DNA from: CAWEFA01 sp963851385
GTDB lineage: Bacteria; Bacteroidota; Bacteroidia; Bacteroidales; DTGW01
NCBI GenBank assembly: GCA_963851385.1
Contig: CAWKPE010000003.1
Span: 1-64,000, forward strand
Length of the DNA stretch: 64,000 nucleotides
Direction: 5' to 3'
In this document: piece by piece, positions 26,928-36,106 of the stretch
Layout of the letters: each line of letters opens with the position of its first letter
Numbering within the stretch: position 1 is the first letter of the stretch
Position numbers and translations under genes: made by a program
The notes under the pieces: model-generated
What the model was told of the DNA's origin: nothing
The model's database searches: none
The model's input: the letters and a program-made list of their open reading frames with translations, nothing else

Positions 26928-29173
26928 TACTGAACAACTGAAAAATCTGCTTTTAATCCGGAATTGCTGCTTCCTCCCACCCAAAGATTAAAATCGCCTG
27001 GTTCGGTAACCTTGTTCATATCTGCATTCCAAAATGATAAATCATTTGTATTTAAACTAAATCTGACAGATTTTTCTTCTCCCGGTTTTAAAGATATCCG
27101 CTGAAAACCTTTTAATTCTTTTACAGGACGGGTCAGAGAACCTACTAAATCTCTTGTATATAATTGGACTATTTCATCACCTTCAAAATTGCCTGTGTTT
27201 GAAATATTGCAAGTAACAATTAGTTCGCCTCCTATTTTCAATTTTTGAGTCGAAAGTTTAAGCTCATTATATTTAAAGGAAGTATAAGATATTCCGAAGC
27301 CAAATGGAAACAGAGGACTTGCCCCGGCATCAAGGTAATAACAGGAATTCCCGATTGAAAATTGCCTAGCTCCTACAGGAATATCATCAATCTGATCAAG
27401 CGGCTCGTGCGGTGGACGACCCGTATTTTTATGTGAATAGTAAATAGGAATTTGTCCCACCATTTTAGGAAAAGTAACCGGCAGTTTACCGGAAGGAACT
27501 GCTTTTCCAAAAAGTATATCAGCAATTGCCGGGCCACCCATTGTTCCGGGGTGCCATGCATAAAGAACTGCATCTGATAATGAACATTCTTTTTCAATTG
27601 TTAACGGTCGGCCAGCTAAAATTATTAAAACAATTGGTTTACCTGCTTTTTTAATTTCCTGAATGAGCAAGCTTTGAGCTCCCGGCAAACTGATATCTGC
27701 CCGGCATCGTGCTTCTCCGGACAATATAGATTCTTCACCTAAAAATAACAGCACCAGATCAGCTTTTGATGCTATACTTAATGCTTTTCCAATATTTGAA
27801 GTATTTTTATCACGACTGTACTCTAATCCTTTTTCATAAAGAATTTTTACTTTATCGGAGAATTCCTGCTTAATTGCCATTAAAGGTGTTTGAGTATGGT
27901 TCGCTTCACCATCGAGTACCCATGTTCCAAGTTGGTCATAAGGAGCATCGGCCAAAGGCCCTATCACAGCAATCGTCTTTACGTTGTCTCTAATAGGTAA
28001 AGTTTTATTTTCATTTTTTAATAAAACAATACTTTGAATTGCCAGTTCTTTTGCTTGTTTTAAATGTTCTGCAGAATATAATGTACTTTTGGAATTTTGT
28101 GCAACATATGGCTTTTCAAATAATCCCAGCTTAAATTTCATTCGTAAAATATTACGTACAGATTCGTCGATAGTTTTTTCTGACACCTTACCTTCTTTAA
28201 TAAGATTTTTTAAGTGCTGAGAATATAATGAGCTGACCATTTCAATATCTACACCGGCATTAACTGCATTCATTGCAGCATCTTTTCCATCATTACAGAT
28301 GCCATGAGAAATTAATTCCCCTACAGATCCCCAATCGCTTACAACAACGCCAGTAAATTTCCATTCATGTCGTAGAATTTTTTGAAGAAGGAGATTATTG
28401 CATGAAGAAGGAATCCCATTGACTTCATTAAAAGATGTCATGAGTGTGGCGGAACCAGCATTAATGGCAGCCTTAAATGATGGCAAATAAATATCCCGCA
28501 AGGCTTGTTCAGAAATTTGGACAGAATTATAATCGCGTCCGCCTTCGACTGCACCATAAGCAGCAAAGTGTTTTATACAAGCAGCAATACTAGTGGAGTC
28601 AGATAATTTTTTACCCTGAAATCCCTTTACCATTGCAGCACCCAAAATGCTTGTAAGATAAGTATCTTCTCCTAATGACTCCGCAATTCTTCCCCAGCGA
28701 GGATCTCGCGAAATATCTATCATTGGTGCAAATGTCCAGCGAATGCCAACCTCACTGGCTTCAATGGCTGCAATCCTCGCTCCGGTTTCTATAAGCATTG
28801 GGTTCCATGAAGCAGCCTGTCCTAAAGGAATAGGAAGTATTGTTTTAAACCCATGGATAACATCACGTGCAAAAACCAAAGGTATCTTAAGTCTGCTTTC
28901 TTCTATAGCAATTTTTTGCATCTCGTTGATTTTAGCAGGATCTATTTCATTTAAAAATGACCCTACTTTTCCACTTTTAATTAAATCGCTGAATTCACTT
29001 ACATTACCTGATGAATTCAACTGATTCATTTGGCCAATCTTCTCATCAAGAGTCATAAGCGTCAGCAATGAATCTACCCGCGCTTCTATTTTTGCATCAG
29101 TATTTAAATAATTTTTATTGCAAGAAAAAAGGACAACTATTACCCAAGTACATAATATAAATAGCTTCTTCAT
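26927..29173 (-). CDS. Glycoside hydrolase family 3 beta-glucosidase (BglX-like lipoprotein)
   Basis: A 748-residue exported enzyme. A signal peptide ends in a lipobox-like VLFSC (about residue 18), so it is probably membrane-anchored and periplasmic. The GH3 N-terminal barrel includes LTLMTLDEKIGQMNQLNSSG, WTFAPMIDISRDPRWGRIAE and IKHFAAYGAVEGGRDYN, with the nucleophile Asp in TGVVVSDWGSVGEL. The alpha/beta sandwich follows (KTIAVIGPLADAPYDQLGTW, LFLGEESILSGEARCRADIS), and the C-terminal fibronectin-III-like domain ends the protein. It releases glucose from beta-linked oligosaccharides. As the last gene of the SusC/SusD/GH16 locus on the same strand, it should complete breakdown of imported beta-1,3-gluco-oligosaccharides, though GH3 enzymes also take other beta-glucosides. 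Confidence 0.92.
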   Translation of the reverse strand: MKKLFILCTWVIVVLFSCNKNYLNTDAKIEARVDSLLTLMTLDEKIGQMNQLNSSGNVSEFSDLIKSGKVGSFLNEIDPAKINEMQKIAIEESRLKIPLVFARDVIHGFKTILPIPLGQAASWNPMLIETGARIAAIEASEVGIRWTFAPMIDISRDPRWGRIAESLGEDTYLTSILGAAMVKGFQGKKLSDSTSIAACIKHFAAYGAVEGGRDYNSVQISEQALRDIYLPSFKAAINAGSATLMTSFNEVNGIPSSCNNLLLQKILRHEWKFTGVVVSDWGSVGELISHGICNDGKDAAMNAVNAGVDIEMVSSLYSQHLKNLIKEGKVSEKTIDESVRNILRMKFKLGLFEKPYVAQNSKSTLYSAEHLKQAKELAIQSIVLLKNENKTLPIRDNVKTIAVIGPLADAPYDQLGTWVLDGEANHTQTPLMAIKQEFSDKVKILYEKGLEYSRDKNTSNIGKALSIASKADLVLLFLGEESILSGEARCRADISLPGAQSLLIQEIKKAGKPIVLIILAGRPLTIEKECSLSDAVLYAWHPGTMGGPAIADILFGKAVPSGKLPVTFPKMVGQIPIYYSHKNTGRPPHEPLDQIDDIPVGARQFSIGNSCYYLDAGASPLFPFGFGISYTSFKYNELKLSTQKLKIGGELIVTCNISNTGNFEGDEIVQLYTRDLVGSLTRPVKELKGFQRISLKPGEEKSVRFSLNTNDLSFWNADMNKVTEPGDFNLWVGGSSNSGLKADFSVVQ

Positions 29174-29316
29174 AATTCAAATTAAATTAAATAACAACTC
29201 TATAAAATCAATGATTGGTAAACTGCACCATTCATATTATCCTGCCGGAATATTCGCAATTAACATGGTTAAATTTACTTAAACCTGATTAAATAAAAGC
29301 AATAAAATATATATAC

Positions 29317-29481
29317 GAAAGGAAGAAGTTGTCTCATAATTTCCTTGTGATATTTATGGAATACCTCTGTGAACTTTGAGGTAAAAGCAATTGTCTGAAC
29401 TACAATGGCTCTCATATACACTCAAAAGGACACAAAGAAAAATACGAGACATATTATATTTATAAGACAACCTCTTCCTTT
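29317..29481. mobile_element. Miniature element with IS-like 21-bp inverted ends
   Basis: The left end (29317-29337, reading aaaggaagaagttgtctc then ata) is repeated inverted at 29461-29481 with two mismatches. An inner pair GTCTCATAATTTCCTTGTG / CACAAAGAAAAATACGAGAC repeats part of the same words. There is no gene in the 165 bp. GAGGTTGTCTYA-type ends recall the termini of some insertion sequences. The right end lies 8 bp from the susD stop. No target duplication seen. Together with its flanks it fills the 315-bp GH3/susD gap. Confidence 0.5.
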
Positions 29482-29488
29482 TCAAATT

Positions 29489-31042
29489 TTAGTAACCCGG
29501 ATTTTGTTGAAATGAAGTAGTGTCAGCACCATAAGCATCCATCTCCTGCTGTGGAATTGGAAAAAGCCCATTGGTCTTGGTTCCAGGAGCACCATCTGCA
29601 TAACTGCTTGAACTGGGTTCATAAGTTTCTGCAGTAAGCACTGTTGCAGCATCACCCCAGCGCACCAGATCAAAATACCTGTCACCTTCAAGGCAAAGTT
29701 CCAACCGACGTTCTTTTTTAATTTGCTCAAATAAATCAGCACCACTTCCTGAAGCAGAAGCCAACTTCGCACGAGTTCTGACTTTATTAAAATTTTCAAG
29801 TGCTTTTGCATCATTTCCACTTTGGTTATAGGCTTCAGCTAACATTAAGAATACATCAGAAAGCCGAAAGACAATTGTATTTTGTCCAACCTGATTTGTA
29901 GTTGCAAAATATCCTTTTCTCCGGACATGTTTTAAATCCCACCAACCCGTTTCTTCATTTTGAAATGTCACTGTTGATGAATCATTTGTGTAGTACCACC
30001 TTACTGAATCTGAAGATATAATGGAATTATTTTTGCGAACAATATCGCCCAATGCATCAAATGCGGTAGCTAATTTACTTGTCGGTTGGTTCATTCCCCA
30101 GCCCCATTGAAATGTTGCAGGATCAGGTATGCTTACTTCACCAGTTCGAGGGCCGCAAAGCGTAAACGTACTATTGCTGTTTGCAAGATTATCCCAACCG
30201 GCACCCTGATTTACTTCAGAAAAATTGATTTCGAAAATCGATTCCTTACCATGTTTATTAGCCGGACTAAAAATATCGCTATAATTGTCTTCCAAGGAAT
30301 ACTGATTGTTTTGTGCCACCTGTTCAAGAATGGAGATAGCATCTGAATATTTTTTCTCGTACAGATATACTTTGCCCAGTAATGTTTGGGCAGCTGCCAA
30401 TGTTGCCTGACCATCAGACGGATCTTGTCCTCCTAAACGTACCGGTATCAAATTATCATTTAATGCTTTCTTTAAATAACCTTCAATAGCTGTCCAAGTA
30501 TCTGCCTGTGATGCCCTAGGAAATTTATCAGTAGCAATCGGTATCTTATCAATAATGGGCAATCCTCCATACATACGCGTAAGCTGAAAGTAAGCAAATG
30601 CTTTAAGGAAGTAAGCCTGGTCAATTGCACTTTTCGCAAAGTTGTCTGATATTTGTATATTACAAATTAAATAATTAGCCCTTGCAATCAATTGAAACCA
30701 TTGTTCATAAATCAATAGGTTATTTTGTCCCTTTGATGTATAGGCAGTTAATTGAAACCGGTCTACCAATTGAAAATCTAACTGGTCAGATTCATCAGCG
30801 CCACCGGCTGTGGCATCATCTGAAGCAATACTGCCCCACATAAATGTTTCACCTGTCCATACATTCCATTGCAATGGATCATATACTGCAAATAATGCCT
30901 GTTGAACCTGTTCATCAGTTTTATAAAAAGTAGCGGGTGAAATAGCACCATCGGGTTTTAAATCTAATAAGTCGTTTTTTGTACAGGCGTTAAAACCCAT
31001 TAATAACAGTACGCCTAAAATATATTTCATTTTATTTTTCAT
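29489..31042 (-). CDS. SusD/RagB-family glycan-binding lipoprotein (beta-glucan locus)
   Basis: A 517-residue surface lipoprotein. The signal ends LLLMGFNACTKNDLLDLKPD, with the lipidated Cys at about residue 20. The family pattern is clear: ATFYKTDEQVQQALFAVYDP, the TPR-like QAYFLKAFAYFQLTRMYGGL, FRLSDVFLMLAEAYNQSGND, and the terminal FPIPQQEMDAYGADTTSFQQ followed by NPGY. It pairs with susC 30 bp upstream. It should bind the polysaccharide or oligosaccharide handled by the flanking GH16 and GH3 enzymes. Confidence 0.95.
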   Translation of the reverse strand: MKNKMKYILGVLLLMGFNACTKNDLLDLKPDGAISPATFYKTDEQVQQALFAVYDPLQWNVWTGETFMWGSIASDDATAGGADESDQLDFQLVDRFQLTAYTSKGQNNLLIYEQWFQLIARANYLICNIQISDNFAKSAIDQAYFLKAFAYFQLTRMYGGLPIIDKIPIATDKFPRASQADTWTAIEGYLKKALNDNLIPVRLGGQDPSDGQATLAAAQTLLGKVYLYEKKYSDAISILEQVAQNNQYSLEDNYSDIFSPANKHGKESIFEINFSEVNQGAGWDNLANSNSTFTLCGPRTGEVSIPDPATFQWGWGMNQPTSKLATAFDALGDIVRKNNSIISSDSVRWYYTNDSSTVTFQNEETGWWDLKHVRRKGYFATTNQVGQNTIVFRLSDVFLMLAEAYNQSGNDAKALENFNKVRTRAKLASASGSGADLFEQIKKERRLELCLEGDRYFDLVRWGDAATVLTAETYEPSSSSYADGAPGTKTNGLFPIPQQEMDAYGADTTSFQQNPGY

Positions 31043-31072
31043 AATTAATCATTTTAAAAGTGGTAAATAAAA

Positions 31073-34000
31073 TTAAAAAGTTACTGTTACACCAATAGTA
31101 TTGACTCTTGTTGGCGGGTAAAGTCCTTTATCAATGCCGTAAGAATAATTGTTATTAACATCATAATAACCGACTTCTGGGTCCGTTCCTGGATATTTTG
31201 TTGTGGTCCATAAATTGGTTCCTGTATAGAATATTCTGAGCCTGCTGATTGCTATTTTTTTGGACCATTTATCAGGGAATGTATAAGCTAAAGTCAGGTT
31301 TTTAAAACGTAAATAATCACCATTAAAGACATTTAGAGAACTTACAGCAAAGTTTTTGTTTACGTCACTATTAGTGGCACGCGGATATGTATTGGATGTT
31401 CCTGGTCCGGTCCACCTTTTGTCATACCAAATGGAAGGTTTATTATACTCAGTACGATCTTGTCTATATCCTGCCCAGTAAATTTGATTTCCTGCGACAC
31501 CCTGGAAAAACAAACTTATTTCCAATCCTTTATATTCCCCGTTGAGAGTGAATCCATAATACCAGTCGGGTTCAGGTTTACCAAGATATGTAGCATCATT
31601 ATCATTAATAACTCCATCACCATTTATATCTGCCCATTTCACATCACCGGGTTTAGCAACTGGTTGCAATTTCTGGCCTTTAATATTAACATAGTTGTTA
31701 ATTTCATCCTGGGTTTGAAAAATTCCAATAGCTTTTCTCCCTACAAAATACCATACAGGTTGACCCACTTCATATCTGTTAATATATCCAAGCTGTCCAA
31801 CATTGGCACCATTTTTTCCTGCAGAAACATAGGACAGTACTTCGTTTTTGTTATGAGAAGCATTGACCAAAATATTATATTTGAAAGCTCCAATACTGTT
31901 TCTGTAATTTATATCAAATTCCCAACCTTTATTTTCAACTTTCCCGCTATTAATCCATCCAAAGTTATTAAAGCCCAAATCGTAAGGCTGAGTTGAATTC
32001 TGTGCCAATTGATCAATCGATGTTTTATTGTACCAATCAATAGACATTGTTAAAGAATTTTTTAAAATTCCTAAATCAACTCCTATATCGGTTTGCCGGC
32101 TCGTTTCCCATTTTAATCCTGCTGTAGTAATCCCGGGATACAATCCCTGTAATTGCGCATTTCCGGAATTATCGGTATAATAAACTGGATTCATTACTGC
32201 CAGCGATGGAAATGAAGGCAAATTTTGCTTGCTACCATTATTCCCCCAGCTTGCCCTCAATTTCAAATTATTAACTAATAATGATTGGTTTATTGTATTA
32301 AAAAATTCTTCTTTACTAATCGTCCATCCTGCTGAAACCGAAGGAAAGTACCCCCACGGATGTTCCGAACCGAATTTTGATGAACCATCTATTCGCATAC
32401 TTCCCTGCAACAAATATTTTTCTTTATAATTATAAATAAAACGGCCAAAGTAAGATGCTTCTTTTTCGCCTTCCGGTGCAGTTGATTCATCACTGATTTT
32501 ATTATTCTTCATTTGAGGGATTGTTGCAGCAGGGTACGCATAAGAAGCATCGCCGTATGGTACTCCGTAACCTACAAAATTTAACCAATAATGAGCATAA
32601 TAGTCATAACTCTGACCTATCATCAAATCAACATTATGTTCGCCAAATTGCTTTGTGAAAGTTGCGAAATTTTCTGCACCGTACCTGTACCAACGATCCC
32701 ACGATTCATTAATATTTGTTAAAGTATCAGCTATTATAGGAGAAGTTCCATAAACCTCGTACCCGCTGAAAATATCATGTAACTGATAGGCATAATCTAC
32801 AAAAATTCTTGAAGTTAATTTTGCCCATTTTACAGGTTTGAAATCAACATGTAAATCAGCTACAATTTTATCCTGCGTTTGTACATCGTTTGAATAATCA
32901 ATTTGTGCTAATGGATTCCAGGCTTCACCAGTAGTTATATCAGATTTAGTATAATATTTCCCGTTTTTGTTATTCCAGTATGGAATCAAACTTTTATCAG
33001 GAATCTCTGAAGTATCTTTATAAAAAACCGGCAGATCGGGTTGGTAAACTATTGCATTGTTAATGATTCCTCCATATTCATTTTCTGCATTCAGATTGTT
33101 TTGCTTCACCCGTGTATAAGATATATCAGATCCCATATCGAACCACGACTTTACTTCATTTTGAAGATTAGCTCTTAATGCATAACGTGTAAAGTTATTT
33201 TTTGGTCCACCCACAATACCATCCTGAGTTAAATATGCACCACTAACAAAGTAAGTGGTTTTATCCGTACCGCCAGAAAAGCTTATTTTGTGTTCGTTTA
33301 TCGGAGCAGTTTGGAAGACTTGCTTTACCCAATTGGTATTGGTAACGGAATCGAGAGCACTAAATTCTGCAATTTTTGCATTATTTTTCTCCCAGGTTGC
33401 AGCTTCAATAAAATATTTCCTATATTGAGTACCGGTCATTGATGACGGAAGATTTGTAGCGATTTGCATACCATGAGAATAAGAGTATTCAATTTGAGAC
33501 GAACCTTTTTCTCCTTTTTTAGTGGTAATAAGAACAACACCATTTCCACCTTCTGCACCATAAATAGCTGCTGATGATGCATCTTTTAAAATCTCGACAG
33601 ACTGGATGTCTGAAGGATTCAAATAGCTCATACTACTGGTTTTTACTCCATCAACAATATAAATTGGAGAATTATTTCCATCTGAACTGTTACCCCTAAT
33701 TTTAATTGCTAGTTCAGCGCCGGGAACACCAGAGTTTTGTGTAATCATTACGCCTGCTGCTTTTCCCTGTATGGCTTGCTCAAAGTTTGTTGCGACAGAG
33801 TTTTTCATATCCTTTGCATCAACTTTGGTAATAGCTGCAGTAACCAGACTTTTCTTTTGCACACCATAACCTATTACTATAACTTCGTTAAGTGATTTGA
33901 CTTCAGGAGTCATAGCAATATCAATTACATCGCTCGTTCCTACTTTTATTTCCTGGGTTTGATAACCAATAAATGAGAATACCAATACACCTCCATCAGA

Positions 34001-34192
34001 AGGGACTGTAATAGTATACCTGCCGTTAATATCAGACACAGCAGCTTTAGTAGTACCTTTTAATGAAACTGTTGCACCGATTAGTGGAGCACCTGTTTCA
34101 TCGACCAGCTTTCCTGAAATGGTTCTTTCTTGAGAGTATGCCTGAAACAAAATAAACAGGAAAGCAATAATAAGTGTTAACTTTTTTGACAT
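31073..34192 (-). CDS. SusC/RagA-family TonB-dependent transporter (no STN domain)
   Basis: A 1039-residue outer-membrane transporter: signal peptide (1-20, ending QAYSQ), carboxypeptidase-D-like repeat (about 23-105, ISGKLVDETGAPLIGATVSL), plug starting LNEVIVIGYGVQKKSLVTAA with DGVKTSSMSYLNPSDIQSVE and AAIYGAEGGNGVVLITTKKG, then the barrel. Unlike the first SusC of the window, it lacks the STN signalling domain, which fits the absence of a sigma/anti-sigma pair here and the presence of a separate membrane regulator upstream. It is the first gene of a susC-susD-GH3 run; GH16 ends 217 bp before it. Confidence 0.95.
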   Translation of the reverse strand: MSKKLTLIIAFLFILFQAYSQERTISGKLVDETGAPLIGATVSLKGTTKAAVSDINGRYTITVPSDGGVLVFSFIGYQTQEIKVGTSDVIDIAMTPEVKSLNEVIVIGYGVQKKSLVTAAITKVDAKDMKNSVATNFEQAIQGKAAGVMITQNSGVPGAELAIKIRGNSSDGNNSPIYIVDGVKTSSMSYLNPSDIQSVEILKDASSAAIYGAEGGNGVVLITTKKGEKGSSQIEYSYSHGMQIATNLPSSMTGTQYRKYFIEAATWEKNNAKIAEFSALDSVTNTNWVKQVFQTAPINEHKISFSGGTDKTTYFVSGAYLTQDGIVGGPKNNFTRYALRANLQNEVKSWFDMGSDISYTRVKQNNLNAENEYGGIINNAIVYQPDLPVFYKDTSEIPDKSLIPYWNNKNGKYYTKSDITTGEAWNPLAQIDYSNDVQTQDKIVADLHVDFKPVKWAKLTSRIFVDYAYQLHDIFSGYEVYGTSPIIADTLTNINESWDRWYRYGAENFATFTKQFGEHNVDLMIGQSYDYYAHYWLNFVGYGVPYGDASYAYPAATIPQMKNNKISDESTAPEGEKEASYFGRFIYNYKEKYLLQGSMRIDGSSKFGSEHPWGYFPSVSAGWTISKEEFFNTINQSLLVNNLKLRASWGNNGSKQNLPSFPSLAVMNPVYYTDNSGNAQLQGLYPGITTAGLKWETSRQTDIGVDLGILKNSLTMSIDWYNKTSIDQLAQNSTQPYDLGFNNFGWINSGKVENKGWEFDINYRNSIGAFKYNILVNASHNKNEVLSYVSAGKNGANVGQLGYINRYEVGQPVWYFVGRKAIGIFQTQDEINNYVNIKGQKLQPVAKPGDVKWADINGDGVINDNDATYLGKPEPDWYYGFTLNGEYKGLEISLFFQGVAGNQIYWAGYRQDRTEYNKPSIWYDKRWTGPGTSNTYPRATNSDVNKNFAVSSLNVFNGDYLRFKNLTLAYTFPDKWSKKIAISRLRIFYTGTNLWTTTKYPGTDPEVGYYDVNNNYSYGIDKGLYPPTRVNTIGVTVTF

Positions 34193-34409
34193 AGATTTCT
34201 TTTTAGTTAGTGTTTATATTTTATAGTTAGTATTTAAAAACTTTATTCTCATGAAAATACATTAGCTGGCTTATTTTCCATTTATTTCAGTTAGTCACTC
34301 TCTAATCCGCCTACTTACTTATTTAATATTTAAAAAATGGAGCTGAGAAAAAAATTATTAAACTTATCAGAATTTATATAATGAAATTGCTTGAAAACTT
34401 CCGCAAACT

Positions 34410-35462
34410 CTATATTTTAACTACCTTAAAACTTCTTTTTTGATCTCTGGTTTGCAAAAACACAACATAAGTACCGGCAATTAACGAGGAAAAATCAATT
34501 TCAGTAAATTGGGATTTGAATAAAATTGGAGAAACGATTAAGTTACCTTTTAAATCGTAAACCGATACTTTAGAATCCTTTATATTGTTATCCCTCAAAT
34601 AAATTTTTAAATCTTTTTTAACCGGGTTTGGAGAAATAAAAATGTTCCCGCTATCCCAATTATTGATAATAATGTTTGCATTCAAGGATTGATATACCCG
34701 TATATAATCAATTTCAAAGGTTTGAGGAAAAATTGTATTATCTATACCTTGCACTCCACCCCAATTACCACCTATTGCCAGGTTAATAACGATATAAAAA
34801 TCCTGATCAAACGGCCAATATTGCCAGCTTCGCCCTGAACGGAGGTAGGTAGCGTACATATTCGAGTCGACAAACCATTTAATTGTATCAGGAGACCACT
34901 CTAAAGAGTATACATGAAAATCATTTTCAATGCCTGAAGAAATATATGATTTTGAAATTGCATTGCTACCATAATTTTTATTTGTATGTACAGTTCCGTA
35001 GACAGTACTGGGAATATAACCAACATACTCCATGATATCTATCTCTCCGTTATCCGGCCAAAGGTTTGATCCATAAATTTGATTTTGAGGCATCATCCAG
35101 AATGCAGCCCATGTCCCTTTACCTCGGGGTAATTTAGCCTTCATTTCAATTCGCCCATATTTCCAATCGCCTTTATTACTGGTCTGCATACGGGCAGATG
35201 TGTATTGAAACCCTTCATAGTTTTCATGCAGTGCAGTAATTATCAACTTTCCACTATCTATGCGTGCATTTTCTGTAAGATTTGTATAATATTCACTTTC
35301 GTTATTTCCCCAGCCATTTGTACCATTACCAATTTCAAAATTCCATTTCGCAGTATCAATAGTATCTTCATCAAATTCATCAGACCAAACCAACTCGCTA
35401 TACTGGCTAAAAATCTGGAAAGTACAAAGTAATGTGATAAGAAGTGTTGTAATTTTTTTCAT
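34410..35462 (-). CDS. Glycoside hydrolase family 16 endo-beta-glucanase (laminarinase-like) with T9SS sorting domain
   Basis: A 350-residue secreted enzyme. A signal peptide (1-20) is followed by SELVWSDEFDEDTIDTAKWN, the usual GH16 start. The catalytic ExDxxE motif is Glu140-Asp142-Glu145 in NGEIDIMEYVG, without the kappa-carrageenase-type insertion, and WWPDNGEIDIMEY-like wording plus HVYSLEWSPDTIKWFVD match beta-1,3-glucanases. The catalytic domain ends near 260 (FEIDYIRVYQS). A type A sorting domain (about 270-350, IFISPNPVKKDLKIYL ... VVFLQTRDQKRSFKVVKI) sends it to the cell surface or medium through type IX secretion. It should cut laminarin-like glucan outside the cell. Lichenan or other mixed glucans are alternatives. 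Confidence 0.92.
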   Translation of the reverse strand: MKKITTLLITLLCTFQIFSQYSELVWSDEFDEDTIDTAKWNFEIGNGTNGWGNNESEYYTNLTENARIDSGKLIITALHENYEGFQYTSARMQTSNKGDWKYGRIEMKAKLPRGKGTWAAFWMMPQNQIYGSNLWPDNGEIDIMEYVGYIPSTVYGTVHTNKNYGSNAISKSYISSGIENDFHVYSLEWSPDTIKWFVDSNMYATYLRSGRSWQYWPFDQDFYIVINLAIGGNWGGVQGIDNTIFPQTFEIDYIRVYQSLNANIIINNWDSGNIFISPNPVKKDLKIYLRDNNIKDSKVSVYDLKGNLIVSPILFKSQFTEIDFSSLIAGTYVVFLQTRDQKRSFKVVKI

Positions 35463-36106
35463 TTTATAATTTTAAAAGAATGTATTCATTAAGATGTGAT
35501 AACATAGAGAATCACTGAGTTTTTGAAAATAAAAATTTTCCTCTTTTTAAATCCGACCCAGCTCAGTGATTTCTCTCTGTTGTAAAACACAGTAATTGCA
35601 TTCACTTAGCTAACTAAACCAAACCAATTAACTCACTTAAAACTTTAAGTCTTGCAGATTGATGATTCAAAAGTAAATTAGAAAAAAAGGTATGTCAATT
35701 ATTGAGGTACGCTAAACATTTTGTGAGGCTACGCTAAAATTACGCTTGTTTGAATGTCAGAAAAAATAATTTTATAATTGTCAATGTTTTGATAGTTGAT
35801 ATGAAGAGAAATATTTATTGCTATTTTGATTTTAAATTTTCTTAGCTTTAGTTTAAGAAAGTGTTGAAAATTGCATAAACTGCGATAAATTACTTTTCTT
35901 TGTCAACCACACAAAGAAAAGATAACAAAAGAAAAGTCACCACGAATGAAAAATTCAACCTAATCTATGTACCCAGAATTAGGTCGTCAATTCTTACCCG
36001 GCTGAATTTCGCACCATTCGTGGACTAGCCAACGCGCATGGCAAGGTGTGGGTGAAGAGAATTGTGAATATTTCAACAATAATTTAAACTGGAGCAATTT
36101 TCTTTT
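35463..36106. other. 644-bp non-coding gap between the GH16 gene and the regulator
   Basis: It contains the inverted repeat AGAGAATCACTGAG (35506-35519) / CTCAGTGATTTCTCT (35562-35576), an AT-rich middle part where GH16 promoter signals would lie but none is clear, and the structured element at 35892-36023. No gene supported. Confidence 0.6.
35892..36023. ncRNA. Structured intergenic element with two competing hairpins
   Basis: CTTTTCTTTGT (35893-35903) pairs perfectly with ACAAAGAAAAG (35911-35921) across a 7-nt loop. A second copy of the 3' arm, AAAGAAAAGT (35928-35937), could replace the first by pairing with ACTTTTCTTT (35892-35901). Downstream CCACGAATG (35940-35948) pairs with CATTCGTGG (36015-36023), enclosing CCTAAT/ATTAGG. 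The layout of hairpin, repeated arm and long closing stem recalls the element at 16794-16911. No coding potential; transcription not shown. Confidence 0.4.
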
